Assembly (NCBI RefSeq): GCF_000022025.1
Contig: NC_011886.1
Coordinates: 1,374,980-1,438,979 of the forward strand
Length of the DNA stretch: 64,000 bases
Reading direction: 5' to 3'
Source of the DNA: Pseudarthrobacter chlorophenolicus A6
Lineage (GTDB): Bacteria > Actinomycetota > Actinomycetes > Actinomycetales > Micrococcaceae
The notes under the pieces are model-generated. The model did no database searches. It saw nothing but the letters and a program-made list of their open reading frames with translations, and was not told the origin of the DNA. A program made the translations under genes and the position numbers. Below, piece by piece: positions 45,415 to 53,972 of this stretch. Position 1 is the first letter of the stretch; each line of letters begins with the position of its first letter.

Positions 45415-46395
45415 ATGAGCGAAATTACGGCGCACGGCGAGAAGAAGCTGGTGCTCGCCACCGGGCGGGCACATCCGGAGCTGGCCCGGGAAATCGCCAA
45501 GGAGCTCGGCACCGACCTCCTCCCGGTGGACGCCTACGACTTCGCCAACGGCGAGATCTATGTCCGCGCCGGTGAAAGCGTCCGCGGCACGGATGCCTTC
45601 GTGATCCAGGCCCACCCCGCCCCGCTGAACAACCACCTCATGGAACAGCTGATCATGATCGATTCGCTGAAGCGTGCGTCCGCCAAGCGGATCACCGTGG
45701 TGTCGCCGTTCTACCCGTACGCCCGGCAGGACAAGAAGGGCCGCGGCCGCGAACCCATCTCCGCCCGCCTGGTGGCTGATCTTTACAAGACCGCCGGTGC
45801 GGACCGCATCATGAGCGTGGACCTGCACACCTCCCAGATCCAGGGTTTCTTCGACGGCCCCGTTGACCACCTGATGGCCATCCCGCTGCTGGCCGATTAC
45901 ATCCGCACCCGCGTTGATGCCGAAAACATCACCGTGGTTTCCCCGGACACCGGCCGGGTCCGCGTCGCCGAGCAGTGGGCGGAACGCCTGGGCGGCGCGC
46001 CCCTGGCGTTCGTTCACAAGAGCCGCGACCTGACCGTCCCCAACCAGGCCGTGTCCAAGACCGTGGTGGGCCAGATCGAGGGACGCACCTGCGTCCTGAT
46101 CGACGACATGATCGACACCGGCGGAACCATCTCCGGTGCTGTCCAGGTACTGAAGAACGCCGGCGCCAAGGATGTCATCATCGCCGCCACGCACGCCGTC
46201 TTCTCCGAACCCGCTGCACAGCGCCTGTCCGAGTCCGGCGCGCGGGAAGTGGTGGTCACCAACACCCTGCCGCTGAACCAGTCGCAGCGCTTCCCGCAGC
46301 TGACGGTGCTGTCCATCGCGCCGCTCATTGCCCGCGCCGTCCGTGAAGTGTTCGACGACGGTTCGGTCACCAGCCTGTTCGACGGCAACGCGTAG
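45415..46395 (+). CDS. prs: ribose-phosphate pyrophosphokinase
   Basis: Makes PRPP from ribose-5-phosphate and ATP for purine, pyrimidine, His, Trp and decaprenylphosphoryl-arabinose-type pathways. 326 aa with FANGEIYVRAGESVRG, the ATP-binding region FYPYARQDKKGRGREPISAR, DLHTSQIQGFFDGPVDHL and the PRPP loop CVLIDDMIDTGGTISGA. The ATG at 45415 directly follows the glmU stop. A strong hairpin ends the glmU-prs unit. Confidence 0.96.
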   Translation: MSEITAHGEKKLVLATGRAHPELAREIAKELGTDLLPVDAYDFANGEIYVRAGESVRGTDAFVIQAHPAPLNNHLMEQLIMIDSLKRASAKRITVVSPFYPYARQDKKGRGREPISARLVADLYKTAGADRIMSVDLHTSQIQGFFDGPVDHLMAIPLLADYIRTRVDAENITVVSPDTGRVRVAEQWAERLGGAPLAFVHKSRDLTVPNQAVSKTVVGQIEGRTCVLIDDMIDTGGTISGAVQVLKNAGAKDVIIAATHAVFSEPAAQRLSESGAREVVVTNTLPLNQSQRFPQLTVLSIAPLIARAVREVFDDGSVTSLFDGNA

Positions 46396-46404
46396 CACCA
46401 GCCT

Positions 46405-46439
46405 GTGCCGGCACCGTTTTCAGTAAACGGTGCCGGCAC
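46405..46439 (+). terminator. prs terminator
   Basis: Perfect 15-bp stem (46405-46419 with 46425-46439), loop TCAGT, starting 10 nt after the prs stop codon. Confidence 0.8.
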
Positions 46440-46454
46440 TGGTAAGCTTTACCC

Positions 46455-46638
46455 CGAAACCTTGGCGAGGGAGAGCAGCCGCTTCGACGGCTCGCAGATC
46501 TCCGTGATCGACTGGGTCTGACCTGTCCTTCAGATGAAGAACAGCCTTCTTGGATTGGGCCGCCCCGGCCGCCCGGCGTTGAAGGTCATCCCAGACCTCC
46601 GCCCTCGCTGAACACCGTTTAGCCTTCAAGGAGATTCC
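46455..46638 (+). ncRNA. structured 5' leader of rplY
   Basis: About 184 nt between the prs terminator and rplY. TAAGCT at 46443-46448 may be the -10. Pairings seen by eye: outer stem GCGAGGG (46465-46471) with CCCTCGC (46602-46608); hairpin AGCCG/CGGCT (46477-46481, 46488-46492); long-range GGTCTG/CAGACC (46515-46520, 46592-46597); inside it AAGAA/TTCTT (46537-46541, 46547-46551) and GGCCG/CGGCC (46558-46562, 46566-46570). The nested, non-crossing arrangement resembles a multibranch regulatory leader. The ribosome binding site AAGGAGA lies just outside it. Confidence 0.5.
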
Positions 46639-47253
46639 ATGTCTGAGCAGAAGCTCGCAGCAGAACTGCGCACCGAATTCGGCAAGGGCTACGCCCGCCG
46701 TGCACGGATGGCCAACCTGATCCCCGCCGTCATCTACGGCCACGGCGCAGAGCCCATCCACATCACCCTCCCCGCCAAGGCCACCACCCTGGCCGTCCGC
46801 ACCGCCAACGCCCTGCTGTCCCTGGACATCAATGGCGAAGGCCACCTGGCCCTGGTCAAGGACATCCAGCGCGACCCGATCAAGCAGATCATCGAGCACA
46901 TCGACCTTCTGACCGTCCGCAAGGGCGAGAAGGTCACCGTTGACGTTGCCGTTCACGTTGCAGGCGAGTCCGCTCCCGGCACCGTCCACAACCTCGAGCT
47001 GACCACCGTCTCCCTCGAAGCTGAGGCAACCCACCTGCCCACCGCCGTCGAGGTTTCCATCGAAGGCCGCGCCGCCGGCGAGCACATCCACGCGTCCGAC
47101 CTCGTGCTGCCCAAGGGTGTCGTCCTGCTGACCGACGCCGAGGCACTGGTTGTGAACATCTCTGAGGAAGTTGAAATCGCCGAGGAAGAGGGCGAGCAGG
47201 CCGAAGCTTCCGCCGAGGAAGCTCCCGCTGCCGAGGAAGCTGCTGCCGAGTAG
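46639..47253 (+). CDS. rplY: 50S ribosomal protein L25 / general stress protein Ctc
   Basis: 204-aa long-form (Ctc/TL5-type) L25, binding 5S rRNA in the large subunit. N-terminal L25 domain (AELRTEFGKGYARRARMANL, PAVIYGHGAEPIHITLP, VLVKDIQRDPIKQ-like VKDIQRDPIKQIIEHIDLL), then the C-terminal beta domain (VEVSIEGRAAGEHIHASDL) and an acidic Ala/Glu tail (from about 172) expected to be disordered. AAGGAGATTCC precedes the ATG. Preceded by a structured leader and followed by a hairpin, so probably monocistronic with its own control. Confidence 0.96.
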   Translation: MSEQKLAAELRTEFGKGYARRARMANLIPAVIYGHGAEPIHITLPAKATTLAVRTANALLSLDINGEGHLALVKDIQRDPIKQIIEHIDLLTVRKGEKVTVDVAVHVAGESAPGTVHNLELTTVSLEAEATHLPTAVEVSIEGRAAGEHIHASDLVLPKGVVLLTDAEALVVNISEEVEIAEEEGEQAEASAEEAPAAEEAAAE

Positions 47254-47273
47254 CCACTCCGCACGCTGTGCCG

Positions 47274-47303
47274 ATGGCCGGATCCCGCACGGGGTCCGGC
47301 CAT
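47274..47303 (+). terminator. rplY terminator
   Basis: ATGGCCGGA (47274-47282) pairs with TCCGGCCAT (47295-47303); inner CCC/GGG pairing extends the stem. It starts 20 nt after the rplY stop. Confidence 0.7.
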
Positions 47304-47340
47304 TGCCATGCCTGAGCCCGAGCCGCAAGACCACCCACCT

Positions 47341-47346
47341 TAGGAT
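47341..47346 (+). promoter_or_regulatory. pth -10 element, leaderless type
   Basis: TAGGAT, 6 nt (TGATCC) before ATG 47353. Confidence 0.55.
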
Positions 47347-47352
47347 TGATCC

Positions 47353-47943
47353 ATGACTGATACCTGGCTGATTGTTGGCCTCGGCAACCCCGGCGCCCAG
47401 TACCAAGGGAACAGGCACAACGTGGGCCAGATGGTCCTCGACGAACTGGCGGGCCGGGTAGGCGCGGGGTTCAAGAGCCACAAGGCACGCGCCCAGGTGG
47501 TTGAAGGGCGCCTGGGCATCGGAGGCCCCCGCGTGGTGCTGGCCAAGCCCATGACCTATATGAACGTCTCCGGCGGACCGGTATCTGCGCTGGCCAATTT
47601 CTACGGGATTTCGCCAGACCACGTGGTGGCCGTCCACGATGAAATAGACATCCCCTTTAATACTGTGAAACTGAAGATCGGCGGCGGCGAAGGCGGCCAC
47701 AACGGCCTGCGCGACATCTCCAAGGCTCTCGCCACCAAGGACTACCTCCGGGTCAGGGTAGGCGTGGGCCGCCCGCCCGGCCGCATGGACACGGCCGACT
47801 ACGTGCTGCGCGATTTCGGAACCGCAGAGCTAAAGGAACTGCCGTTCCTGCTGGACGAGGCGGCCGACGCCGTCGAATTGCTTCTTCAGGAGGGCCTCAC
47901 CGCGGCCCAGCAGAAGTTCCACCCGGCCAAGACGGCCGGATAA
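47353..47943 (+). CDS. pth: peptidyl-tRNA hydrolase
   Basis: Recycles peptidyl-tRNA that falls off the ribosome. 196 aa with [20 protein letters not shown] (catalytic His of the RHN motif near residue 23), [38 protein letters not shown] and [17 protein letters not shown], all diagnostic. Directly behind rplY as in many bacteria, here with a promoter of its own. Confidence 0.96.
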   Translation: MTDTWLIVGLGNPGAQYQGNRHNVGQMVLDELAGRVGAGFKSHKARAQVVEGRLGIGGPRVVLAKPMTYMNVSGGPVSALANFYGISPDHVVAVHDEIDIPFNTVKLKIGGGEGGHNGLRDISKALATKDYLRVRVGVGRPPGRMDTADYVLRDFGTAELKELPFLLDEAADAVELLLQEGLTAAQQKFHPAKTAG

Positions 47944-48012
47944 CAAGTACCTGGCCCGCGCCACAAAAAACTTAAAGTGGCTTTGACCTGTCTCGTTGTC
48001 CGCCGGGCAAGG

Positions 48013-48018
48013 TACTCT
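48013..48018 (+). promoter_or_regulatory. -10 element before LuxR-1 upstream ORF
   Basis: TACTCT, 7 nt (TCTTGCT) before an ATG at 48026. TTGACC occurs upstream at 47983 but with a 24-nt spacer, too long for a normal -35. Confidence 0.45.
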
Positions 48019-48025
48019 TCTTGCT

Positions 48026-48070
48026 ATGCGGGGGAGCAAAGGGGCTACATCCCGCTATAGCTGGATGTAG
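48026..48070 (+). CDS. possible 14-aa upstream peptide of LuxR-1
   Basis: ATG 48026 encodes MRGSKGATSRYSWM and stops with TAG at 48068-48070. The stop overlaps the AGGGGA ribosome binding site of the LuxR gene at 48081. Within the ORF, CTACATCC (48045-48052) and GGATGTAG (48063-48070) form a perfect 8-bp hairpin. A ribosome translating it would open the hairpin and expose that site. With a -10 box 7 nt upstream, the ORF may be translated from a leaderless mRNA. Confidence 0.4.
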   Translation: MRGSKGATSRYSWM

Positions 48071-48080
48071 GGGAACGTTC

Positions 48081-50819
48081 ATGTCAATCGAGCCACTCAG
48101 CTGGGGGCGCGGGCCAGCACCCCTGGACGTCGGGTTGCGGACTCCGGCCCAGGGCAGCCCTGGGCCGCAATGGTCCGTGCCCGCCCGCAGCGCCAACCTT
48201 GAGGCTGTCCGCACCGCACTGACCGCAGACCACTCGCTGGGCGTCGTCATCACCGGCGGCCGGGGCGTTGGGAAATCGTCCCTCGCCCGTGCCGCCGTCA
48301 CGGACCTTGGTCCGGACGTCTGGTCGCTGCAGCTCCGCAGCGGACCCGCCGGTTCCACCACCCCTTACGGCTGCCTGTCCTTCCTCCTTGCCCGCCTCCC
48401 GCAGGCCTATATGGGCTCGCCCACCGCCATCCTGCGCGGCATCACCTCCCTCATCCGCAGTGACGCCGCCGGCCGGCCCTGCGTGATCACGCTGGACACC
48501 TCCGGCACCATCGACGATCTCAGCGCCGGCGTGCTCCTCAACGTGCTCCTGACCGGGACCGCCAAAATCGTCGCCGTGGCACCCAAGATCAGCGACCTCC
48601 CCGCCGACTTCCATTGGCTCCTTACGGACCGGCGGCTCACGGAGGTCCGGCTCAGCAACCTCAATGAGATCCAGACACGGCAGGTGCTCCTTTCACTGCT
48701 GGGCCACCGTGTGTCCGCGTCCCTGGTCACCACCTACCACCAGATGGTGGGAGGCAATCCACTGCTGCTCAAGGCACTGGTCACCGAACAGCAACTGTCC
48801 GGCAACCTGGTGCTGTCCGACTCCGTCTGGACCCTGCGCGACAAAGTAGTCCTCGACGGCGCCGCCAGCCTGGACGATATTGTCCGCTCCCGCTGGTCGC
48901 GGGAAACCCCGGAAACCCGCGAAGTCATCGAAATGCTCTGCTGCGCCCGGAGCGTCGAGCTGTCCCGGCTGACCTCGATCTACGGCGCCGATGTCGTGGC
49001 GGACATGGAGGACGGCGGACTCCTAGAAATCGACGATTCCGACCACCGCTGGGTATCACTGCGCGAGAAATACATCGGCGACGTCGTCCGGACCTGGCTG
49101 AGCATCGCCCGGCGCCGCGAACTGCGTGCCGTGCTGCTGGGAGGTGTGGAACCGGACCCGGCGGGCATGACGGTCGAAGAGCTGATGGCCTTTGCCGCCT
49201 GGACCCATGAGTGCGAGGCGGAACTGAGCCCCGCCCTGGCTCTTTCGGCAGCCGAGGCCGCGGTCCAACTGTTCGACCCGCGTTTCGCGCTGACCTACGG
49301 CGAACTGCTCCGCCGCGGAGACCGGGAATGGGTTCCTGCCCAGCGGCAGCGCGCGGCCGCCTACCTTCAGCTGGACATGCCGGACCAGGCACTGGCCGCC
49401 CTTGAGGACATTTCGCAACCGGAGCTGGACGCCCTCGAGGTCGACGAGTACGCACAGGTTGTCGCGGCCAGGGCCAAGGTGATGATGGGCCTGCCAGAGC
49501 ACGCGGACAAAGTGCCGTCACTGCTCGCCGAAGCCCGGGAGCGCCTGCTGGCCGGCACCGGGGCCGAGCCGCCGTCCTGGCCCGACCCGGCCGCCGTCGC
49601 AGCCAACCGGGTGGCCCTGAGCGCGTTCGAGTACCGGGCCTTCATGGGCGACTACGCCGGACTGATTCCTGATCTTGAAGCCGCGGCCGATCCCGCCCTG
49701 AACCCGGACACCGGCTACCGCATGCACGCCGCGATCCTGCTGATGACCGCCCTGGTGCTCACCGGCCGCGAAATGGACGCGCTGGGCCTGATGCGCCAGC
49801 TCGGCGGCCAGATCAGCGACGCCTCCCACGTGGTGGGGTTGCGGGAGCAGTACACCAAAGAGTCCTACATGGTGCTGCTGCTGGCGGGGCAGTGGCGGCG
49901 GTGCCTGGACTTCCTTGGCCCCCAGAGCACGGACGAACCATACAAGCTGCCCTACGGGACAGCTTCCAGCGAGCTGGGTGCCGGCATAGCCTACGTCTTC
50001 GCAGGACGTGGCGCCGCGGCCCTGGACCTGCTGATCTCCGCCGGGGCGCAGCTGGAACTCCAACCCGTCCAGACGGCGCTCCGGTACACCTATGCCGCCA
50101 CCGCCCTGGCCTACGCACAGACGGGGAACGCTCCCCAGGCCCGCAAGTACCTGGGCAAGCTGCAACGCATCCCTGCAGCCGCCGGCTTCGCTGACGAAAG
50201 CATCATCCGTTTCTGCGCACTGACGGCCGGCCGCTGGCTGAACGACGCAGACTCCGTGGCCCGGCTCAAGGAATCCGCCCGGCGTAACCTCGCCGCGGGC
50301 CTCCACACCCTTGCAGGCGTCGAACTGCTGGCGGCCACGGTCAACGGCAGCGATGCCGATTTCCGGGTGCTCGAAGACATTGCCGGCCGCCGCCAGGGTC
50401 CGCTGGCCGAGGTTTCCCGGCTCATTGCGCTGGGCAGCCGTACCAAGGATGCCAAGACCCTCCTGGCCGGCGGTGAGCTGGCCGCCACCCTGGAGCTGGA
50501 CGCCGTCGAGGCGCGGTGCATGGCCCTCGCGGTGGACTTCGCGCGCCAGGACGGCGACTCGATCTCGGCCCGCACGGCCCAGGCCCGCCTGGACATCCTG
50601 GCCACCACGGTTGCGAACCTCCCCATTGTGCCCAGCAGCGGCAGCCCTTTGCTGACCAGCCGGGAACGGCAAATAGCGCGGCTTGCGGGCCGGGGTGCAT
50701 CCAACCGCGACATTGCCCTGGAAATGGGCGTGTCAGTCCGGACTGTTGAGGGCCATCTGTACCAGGTCTTCACCAAGCTCGGCGTAACCTCCAGGGGTGA
50801 TCTGACTGGACTCGTCTAA
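48081..50819 (+). CDS. large LuxR family ATPase regulator (LuxR-1)
   Basis: 912-aa LAL/STAND-like regulator. An AAA-type ATPase lies at the N-terminus (Walker A TGGRGVGKSSL near 59-66; the Walker B-like VITLDTSGTID near 139 is weak). A long helical, probably TPR-like middle region (350-830) follows, then a C-terminal LuxR helix-turn-helix (LLTSRERQIARLAGRGASNR, IALEMGVSVRTVEGHLYQVF). The inducer and targets are unknown. The ATG at 48081 has AGGGGA 6 nt upstream. The next gene encodes a paralogue of the same design with only 94 bp from this stop to its first GTG, so the pair is probably one operon. Confidence 0.88.
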   Translation: MSIEPLSWGRGPAPLDVGLRTPAQGSPGPQWSVPARSANLEAVRTALTADHSLGVVITGGRGVGKSSLARAAVTDLGPDVWSLQLRSGPAGSTTPYGCLSFLLARLPQAYMGSPTAILRGITSLIRSDAAGRPCVITLDTSGTIDDLSAGVLLNVLLTGTAKIVAVAPKISDLPADFHWLLTDRRLTEVRLSNLNEIQTRQVLLSLLGHRVSASLVTTYHQMVGGNPLLLKALVTEQQLSGNLVLSDSVWTLRDKVVLDGAASLDDIVRSRWSRETPETREVIEMLCCARSVELSRLTSIYGADVVADMEDGGLLEIDDSDHRWVSLREKYIGDVVRTWLSIARRRELRAVLLGGVEPDPAGMTVEELMAFAAWTHECEAELSPALALSAAEAAVQLFDPRFALTYGELLRRGDREWVPAQRQRAAAYLQLDMPDQALAALEDISQPELDALEVDEYAQVVAARAKVMMGLPEHADKVPSLLAEARERLLAGTGAEPPSWPDPAAVAANRVALSAFEYRAFMGDYAGLIPDLEAAADPALNPDTGYRMHAAILLMTALVLTGREMDALGLMRQLGGQISDASHVVGLREQYTKESYMVLLLAGQWRRCLDFLGPQSTDEPYKLPYGTASSELGAGIAYVFAGRGAAALDLLISAGAQLELQPVQTALRYTYAATALAYAQTGNAPQARKYLGKLQRIPAAAGFADESIIRFCALTAGRWLNDADSVARLKESARRNLAAGLHTLAGVELLAATVNGSDADFRVLEDIAGRRQGPLAEVSRLIALGSRTKDAKTLLAGGELAATLELDAVEARCMALAVDFARQDGDSISARTAQARLDILATTVANLPIVPSSGSPLLTSRERQIARLAGRGASNRDIALEMGVSVRTVEGHLYQVFTKLGVTSRGDLTGLV

Positions 50820-50913
50820 CGGCCACAAAGCAGCAGCAGGCAGGGTCCTCACAGGACGCCGCGAGCCGCTGGACAGGATCTGCAACATCGTCCGGAACCG
50901 CACCAGCCAGGCG

Positions 50914-53460
50914 GTGTTCGTCATGGCCGGCCCCGGTATTGGAAAGTCGTCCCTGGCTGACGCCATCTCCGAACGCCTCGCGGACGAGCTGAACATCCTG
51001 CGGATCCATGGCAGCTCAGCCCTTGCGGCGGTTCCGTTCGGCGTCCTGACGCCGTACACCGGCGACCTTACTGCCGAGGAATCCGTCTCCCCGGTGGCGG
51101 TGCTCCGGTCCATGTGGAGCTACTTCGAGAAGCTGCGCGCCGGGAACAGCGCGCCCGTGCTGATGGTGCTGGACGACGCCCATTACCTTGACGAAGCGTC
51201 CGCCGGAGTGGTCGCGGACCTCATTTCGGCTGGCTGGGCCACCGTGGTGGCGGCGGCGAGGCCGCGTCCGGGACTGCCCCAGCCGCTGGACCAGCTCTGG
51301 TATGACGGGCTCGCCGAACGCGTGGACCTGCGGCCGCTGAACAGGGAGCAGATCGAAGAAGTCCTGGCCCACCTGCTGGACGGTACTGTTCCCGCCGCCA
51401 CCATTGAGGCTGTGTGGGCAGCTTCGGGCGGGAACCCCCGGCTCCTCGATGCGCTGCTGCACGATGCCGCCGAAGCGGGAATCCTCTCGAAGCGCAACGG
51501 GATCTGGATCCTCCTGGGTGCCTTGCCCGCCGACGGACCGCGGCTCACCGCCGTGGTGGCCAAGGACCACCTGCGGCGCAACCCCGAGGAGCAGGAAGCG
51601 CTCAAGCTCATCGCACTGGCGGGTCCGGTGGGCCGCAAGGTCATCGAAGAAATCTGCGGGGCGCCGGTGGTCCGCTCGTTGCTGGACCAGCAGATGGCCG
51701 TCGAAACGTCAGGGGTGCCGGCCGAGCTGTCCCTGTGGAACGGCCTCTTTTCCGACGCCATCAGGAACACCATCTCGGTCTCCCGCAGCCTTCAGCTGCA
51801 GGAGAAGATCCGTGCCCGGCAGAACGGCACGGTCCTTCGCGGTGAGGGGCGGCTGCGGTCCGTGGAGTGGGCCATCGAAGTTGGAGTCAAAGTGTCCGAG
51901 GAGGACATGCTGGAGTCCGCCCGCGAAGCACTCCTGCGTTTCCGGAATGACAGCGCCCGGTCCATCGCAGCCCGGATCCAGGACCCGGCAGCACTGCCGC
52001 TCGCGCAGGCCATCCAGGCCAGGGCGCTCTACAACGAAGGCGCCTACGCTGACGCCGCAGCCCTCCTCGACGAGTGCTGGGCACCGCTCGCCGATGATCC
52101 ACAGGGGCCGGCCGTCCTCCTGCTGCGGGTATCGGCCCACCAAGCGGCCGGGCAGTCCCTGGCAGCCGTGGCCGACGACGTGCTCGGCCACGTCTCCCAG
52201 GCCGGGGAGGCAGGTCCCGGCTGGCCGGCACAGCTGCTGCGCCTGCTCCAGTCGGGAGCCGAAGCGGACTTCCAGGCACTCGCGGAAGAGGTGGAGGGCA
52301 TCAGGGTCCCGGGGCTCTCCGAAACCAAGGCGGAACCTATGGCGGCGCTGGGGGAAGCGTTGCTGGCGCACGCACTTGCGGCGGCGGGCCGCCCCGGCGA
52401 CGGCCTTGACGCCGCCCTTCGCGCCGCGTCCGAGCTGTCTCCGTTGGAGGACAGCCTGTACTTCTTCCCGGAATTCGTCCTCGGCAGGCTGGTGAGCTGT
52501 TACCTGGCCATGGGCGAGTGGGAGTCCGCGGAGCGGGAACTCAACAGCTACGCCGCCGCCCACGCTGCAGGAGTGGCCACGTTCAACGGCAGCCTGCAGG
52601 TGCTGCGCGGATACTCACTGCTGCGCCAGGGCCGGATGGAACGGGCCTACCAGGTGCTGCTCCCGGCCGTGGAGGCATTGCGCCTTAACGACCCCCTGCA
52701 GCTGTTCGGCTTCGGCTCCGCACTGGGGTACTACGTTGCTGCGCGGCTGGGGGACGCCGCGCAGGCCAAGCGGCTGGAACAGGACTATGCGGACGCCATG
52801 GCCGGCGGTCCCGCCGACCTCCTGGCCCGCGGCTACGCGATGGCCGCCGGAGAATACCTTGCACACGACGGCAAGGGACTGGCATCGCTGCACACGCTGA
52901 TGACCACCACTGAAGCAGCTGGCCGGGCCGGCCAGCTGCTCGAACTCCTGGCCATGTGCTGGGATCTGGGGGACCCCTCCGTCATTCCCATGGTGCAGGA
53001 AGCAGCAAGAGGACTGCAGGGGCGCTGGGCCGAGGCAATGCTGACCCTTGCCACATCGTGGGAAGCCGCCGATGGCGACGCCCTGATGGCGACAGCCGCG
53101 TCGCTGGAGGAATCCGGCTTCGTCAACCTTGCCCGCGAGGCCTACGCCCGTGCCGGTGCCGTCCTTGACCAGGCGGGGGAGCGCCGCCGCTCCCGGCAGG
53201 CCGTGGCGCAGCGCGAAAAGTGCGACCACGAACTGGGGGAGCGGTTCCGCGAAGGCCGGTTCATCGCGGCGGCTCCCACCGTTCACCTCACGCGACGGGA
53301 GCAGGACATCGTGGAACTGGCCGTCCAGGGCCTCACGGACCGCGAAATAGCACAGCGCCTCATGGTCTCCGTCCGTACGGTCGAAGGCCACCTGTACCGC
53401 ACCTACGTCAAACTGGGCGTCCGGAGCCGCGACGAACTGGAAACGGCCCTTCCCCGCTAG
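50914..53460 (+). CDS. large LuxR family ATPase regulator (LuxR-2)
   Basis: 848 aa from GTG 50914. Walker A FVMAGPGIGKSSLADA begins almost at residue 1, Walker B is VLMVLDDAHYLDEASAG, helical repeats fill ~300-770, and the C-terminal LuxR helix-turn-helix is LTRREQDIVELAVQGLTDRE, AQRLMVSVRTVEGHLYRTYV. The frame upstream is open to 50806 and encodes GRVLTGRREPLDRICNIV, which aligns with the region before Walker A in the preceding paralogue, so translation should begin earlier. No ATG/GTG/TTG exists there; CTG 50806, overlapping the LuxR-1 gene and with AGGGG 8 nt upstream, would give 884 aa. Ligand and targets unknown. Confidence 0.85.
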   Translation: MFVMAGPGIGKSSLADAISERLADELNILRIHGSSALAAVPFGVLTPYTGDLTAEESVSPVAVLRSMWSYFEKLRAGNSAPVLMVLDDAHYLDEASAGVVADLISAGWATVVAAARPRPGLPQPLDQLWYDGLAERVDLRPLNREQIEEVLAHLLDGTVPAATIEAVWAASGGNPRLLDALLHDAAEAGILSKRNGIWILLGALPADGPRLTAVVAKDHLRRNPEEQEALKLIALAGPVGRKVIEEICGAPVVRSLLDQQMAVETSGVPAELSLWNGLFSDAIRNTISVSRSLQLQEKIRARQNGTVLRGEGRLRSVEWAIEVGVKVSEEDMLESAREALLRFRNDSARSIAARIQDPAALPLAQAIQARALYNEGAYADAAALLDECWAPLADDPQGPAVLLLRVSAHQAAGQSLAAVADDVLGHVSQAGEAGPGWPAQLLRLLQSGAEADFQALAEEVEGIRVPGLSETKAEPMAALGEALLAHALAAAGRPGDGLDAALRAASELSPLEDSLYFFPEFVLGRLVSCYLAMGEWESAERELNSYAAAHAAGVATFNGSLQVLRGYSLLRQGRMERAYQVLLPAVEALRLNDPLQLFGFGSALGYYVAARLGDAAQAKRLEQDYADAMAGGPADLLARGYAMAAGEYLAHDGKGLASLHTLMTTTEAAGRAGQLLELLAMCWDLGDPSVIPMVQEAARGLQGRWAEAMLTLATSWEAADGDALMATAASLEESGFVNLAREAYARAGAVLDQAGERRRSRQAVAQREKCDHELGERFREGRFIAAAPTVHLTRREQDIVELAVQGLTDREIAQRLMVSVRTVEGHLYRTYVKLGVRSRDELETALPR

Positions 53461-53972
53461 CTGCCGCCGTCACGCAGCAGATTTCCGCGCAGGCCGCGCA
53501 CCCGGCCACTCATTGGACGGAAGTACTGACTCCGCGCGCCTCCCTGCAGGATCCGAAGCCACCAGTGGCCCTGCGTTAACGCCATGCCTTGCAGCGCGCT
53601 CGCGGCGCGGCGGGTATCGACACTCAGTGTCCCCGTAGTGGCACCCGCCGGAATTCGAGTACACCCTACTCGTGTGCGCGCCGGCCCCGCGGGATTTACT
53701 TAAGGAGGCAAAGCACACGGCAGCAAAGAGCCGCACGGATTGCCGAAACACATCAAGGCCTCATTGAACTTCCGGCCCACGCGGCCGGACCGAGACGGGG
53801 CCGGCGACGTCAGAGTCTTCTGAGACCGAGACTCTCCCCCCAGCCGTCGCCGGCCCTCCGCTCCGCGGGCTGAAGCCCGGAGCGACTGTGGCGGCTGACC
53901 CCTCCGGGCGGCCGCCACAGCCGTGCTGTGGGACAATTGAGTGTCAACCGCTGGCATCTCAAGGAGCACGTC
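53461..53972 (+). other. 512-bp gene-free region upstream of sufS with stacked hairpins
   Basis: No credible gene. Left part: a small IR CGAGTA-CACCC-TACTCG (53656-53672) and an orphan AAGGAGG at 53702-53708. Right part: hairpin A, 12-bp stem 53798-53809/53845-53856 with an inner GAGTCT/AGACTC stem (53813-53818/53829-53834); hairpin B 53859-53884 (CGCTCC...GGAGCG plus GGGC-TGAA-GCCC); hairpin C CTGTGGCGGC/GCCGCCACAG (53886-53895/53911-53920). CCACAG of hairpin C can instead pair with CTGTGG at 53926-53931. These may terminate the LuxR-2 transcript, form a regulatory leader for sufS, or both. Confidence 0.5.

Noticed and set aside
53584..53703. 39-codon ORF MPCSALAARRVSTL... upstream of sufS
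   Set aside because: No ribosome binding site or close -10, arginine-rich composition typical of chance frames in GC-rich DNA, and no recognisable homology.
53702..53767. AAGGAGG followed 8 nt later by ACG opening a 16-codon frame
   Set aside because: ACG starts are very rare in bacteria; no ATG/GTG/TTG is at the right distance. Kept only as an orphan ribosome-binding-like sequence.
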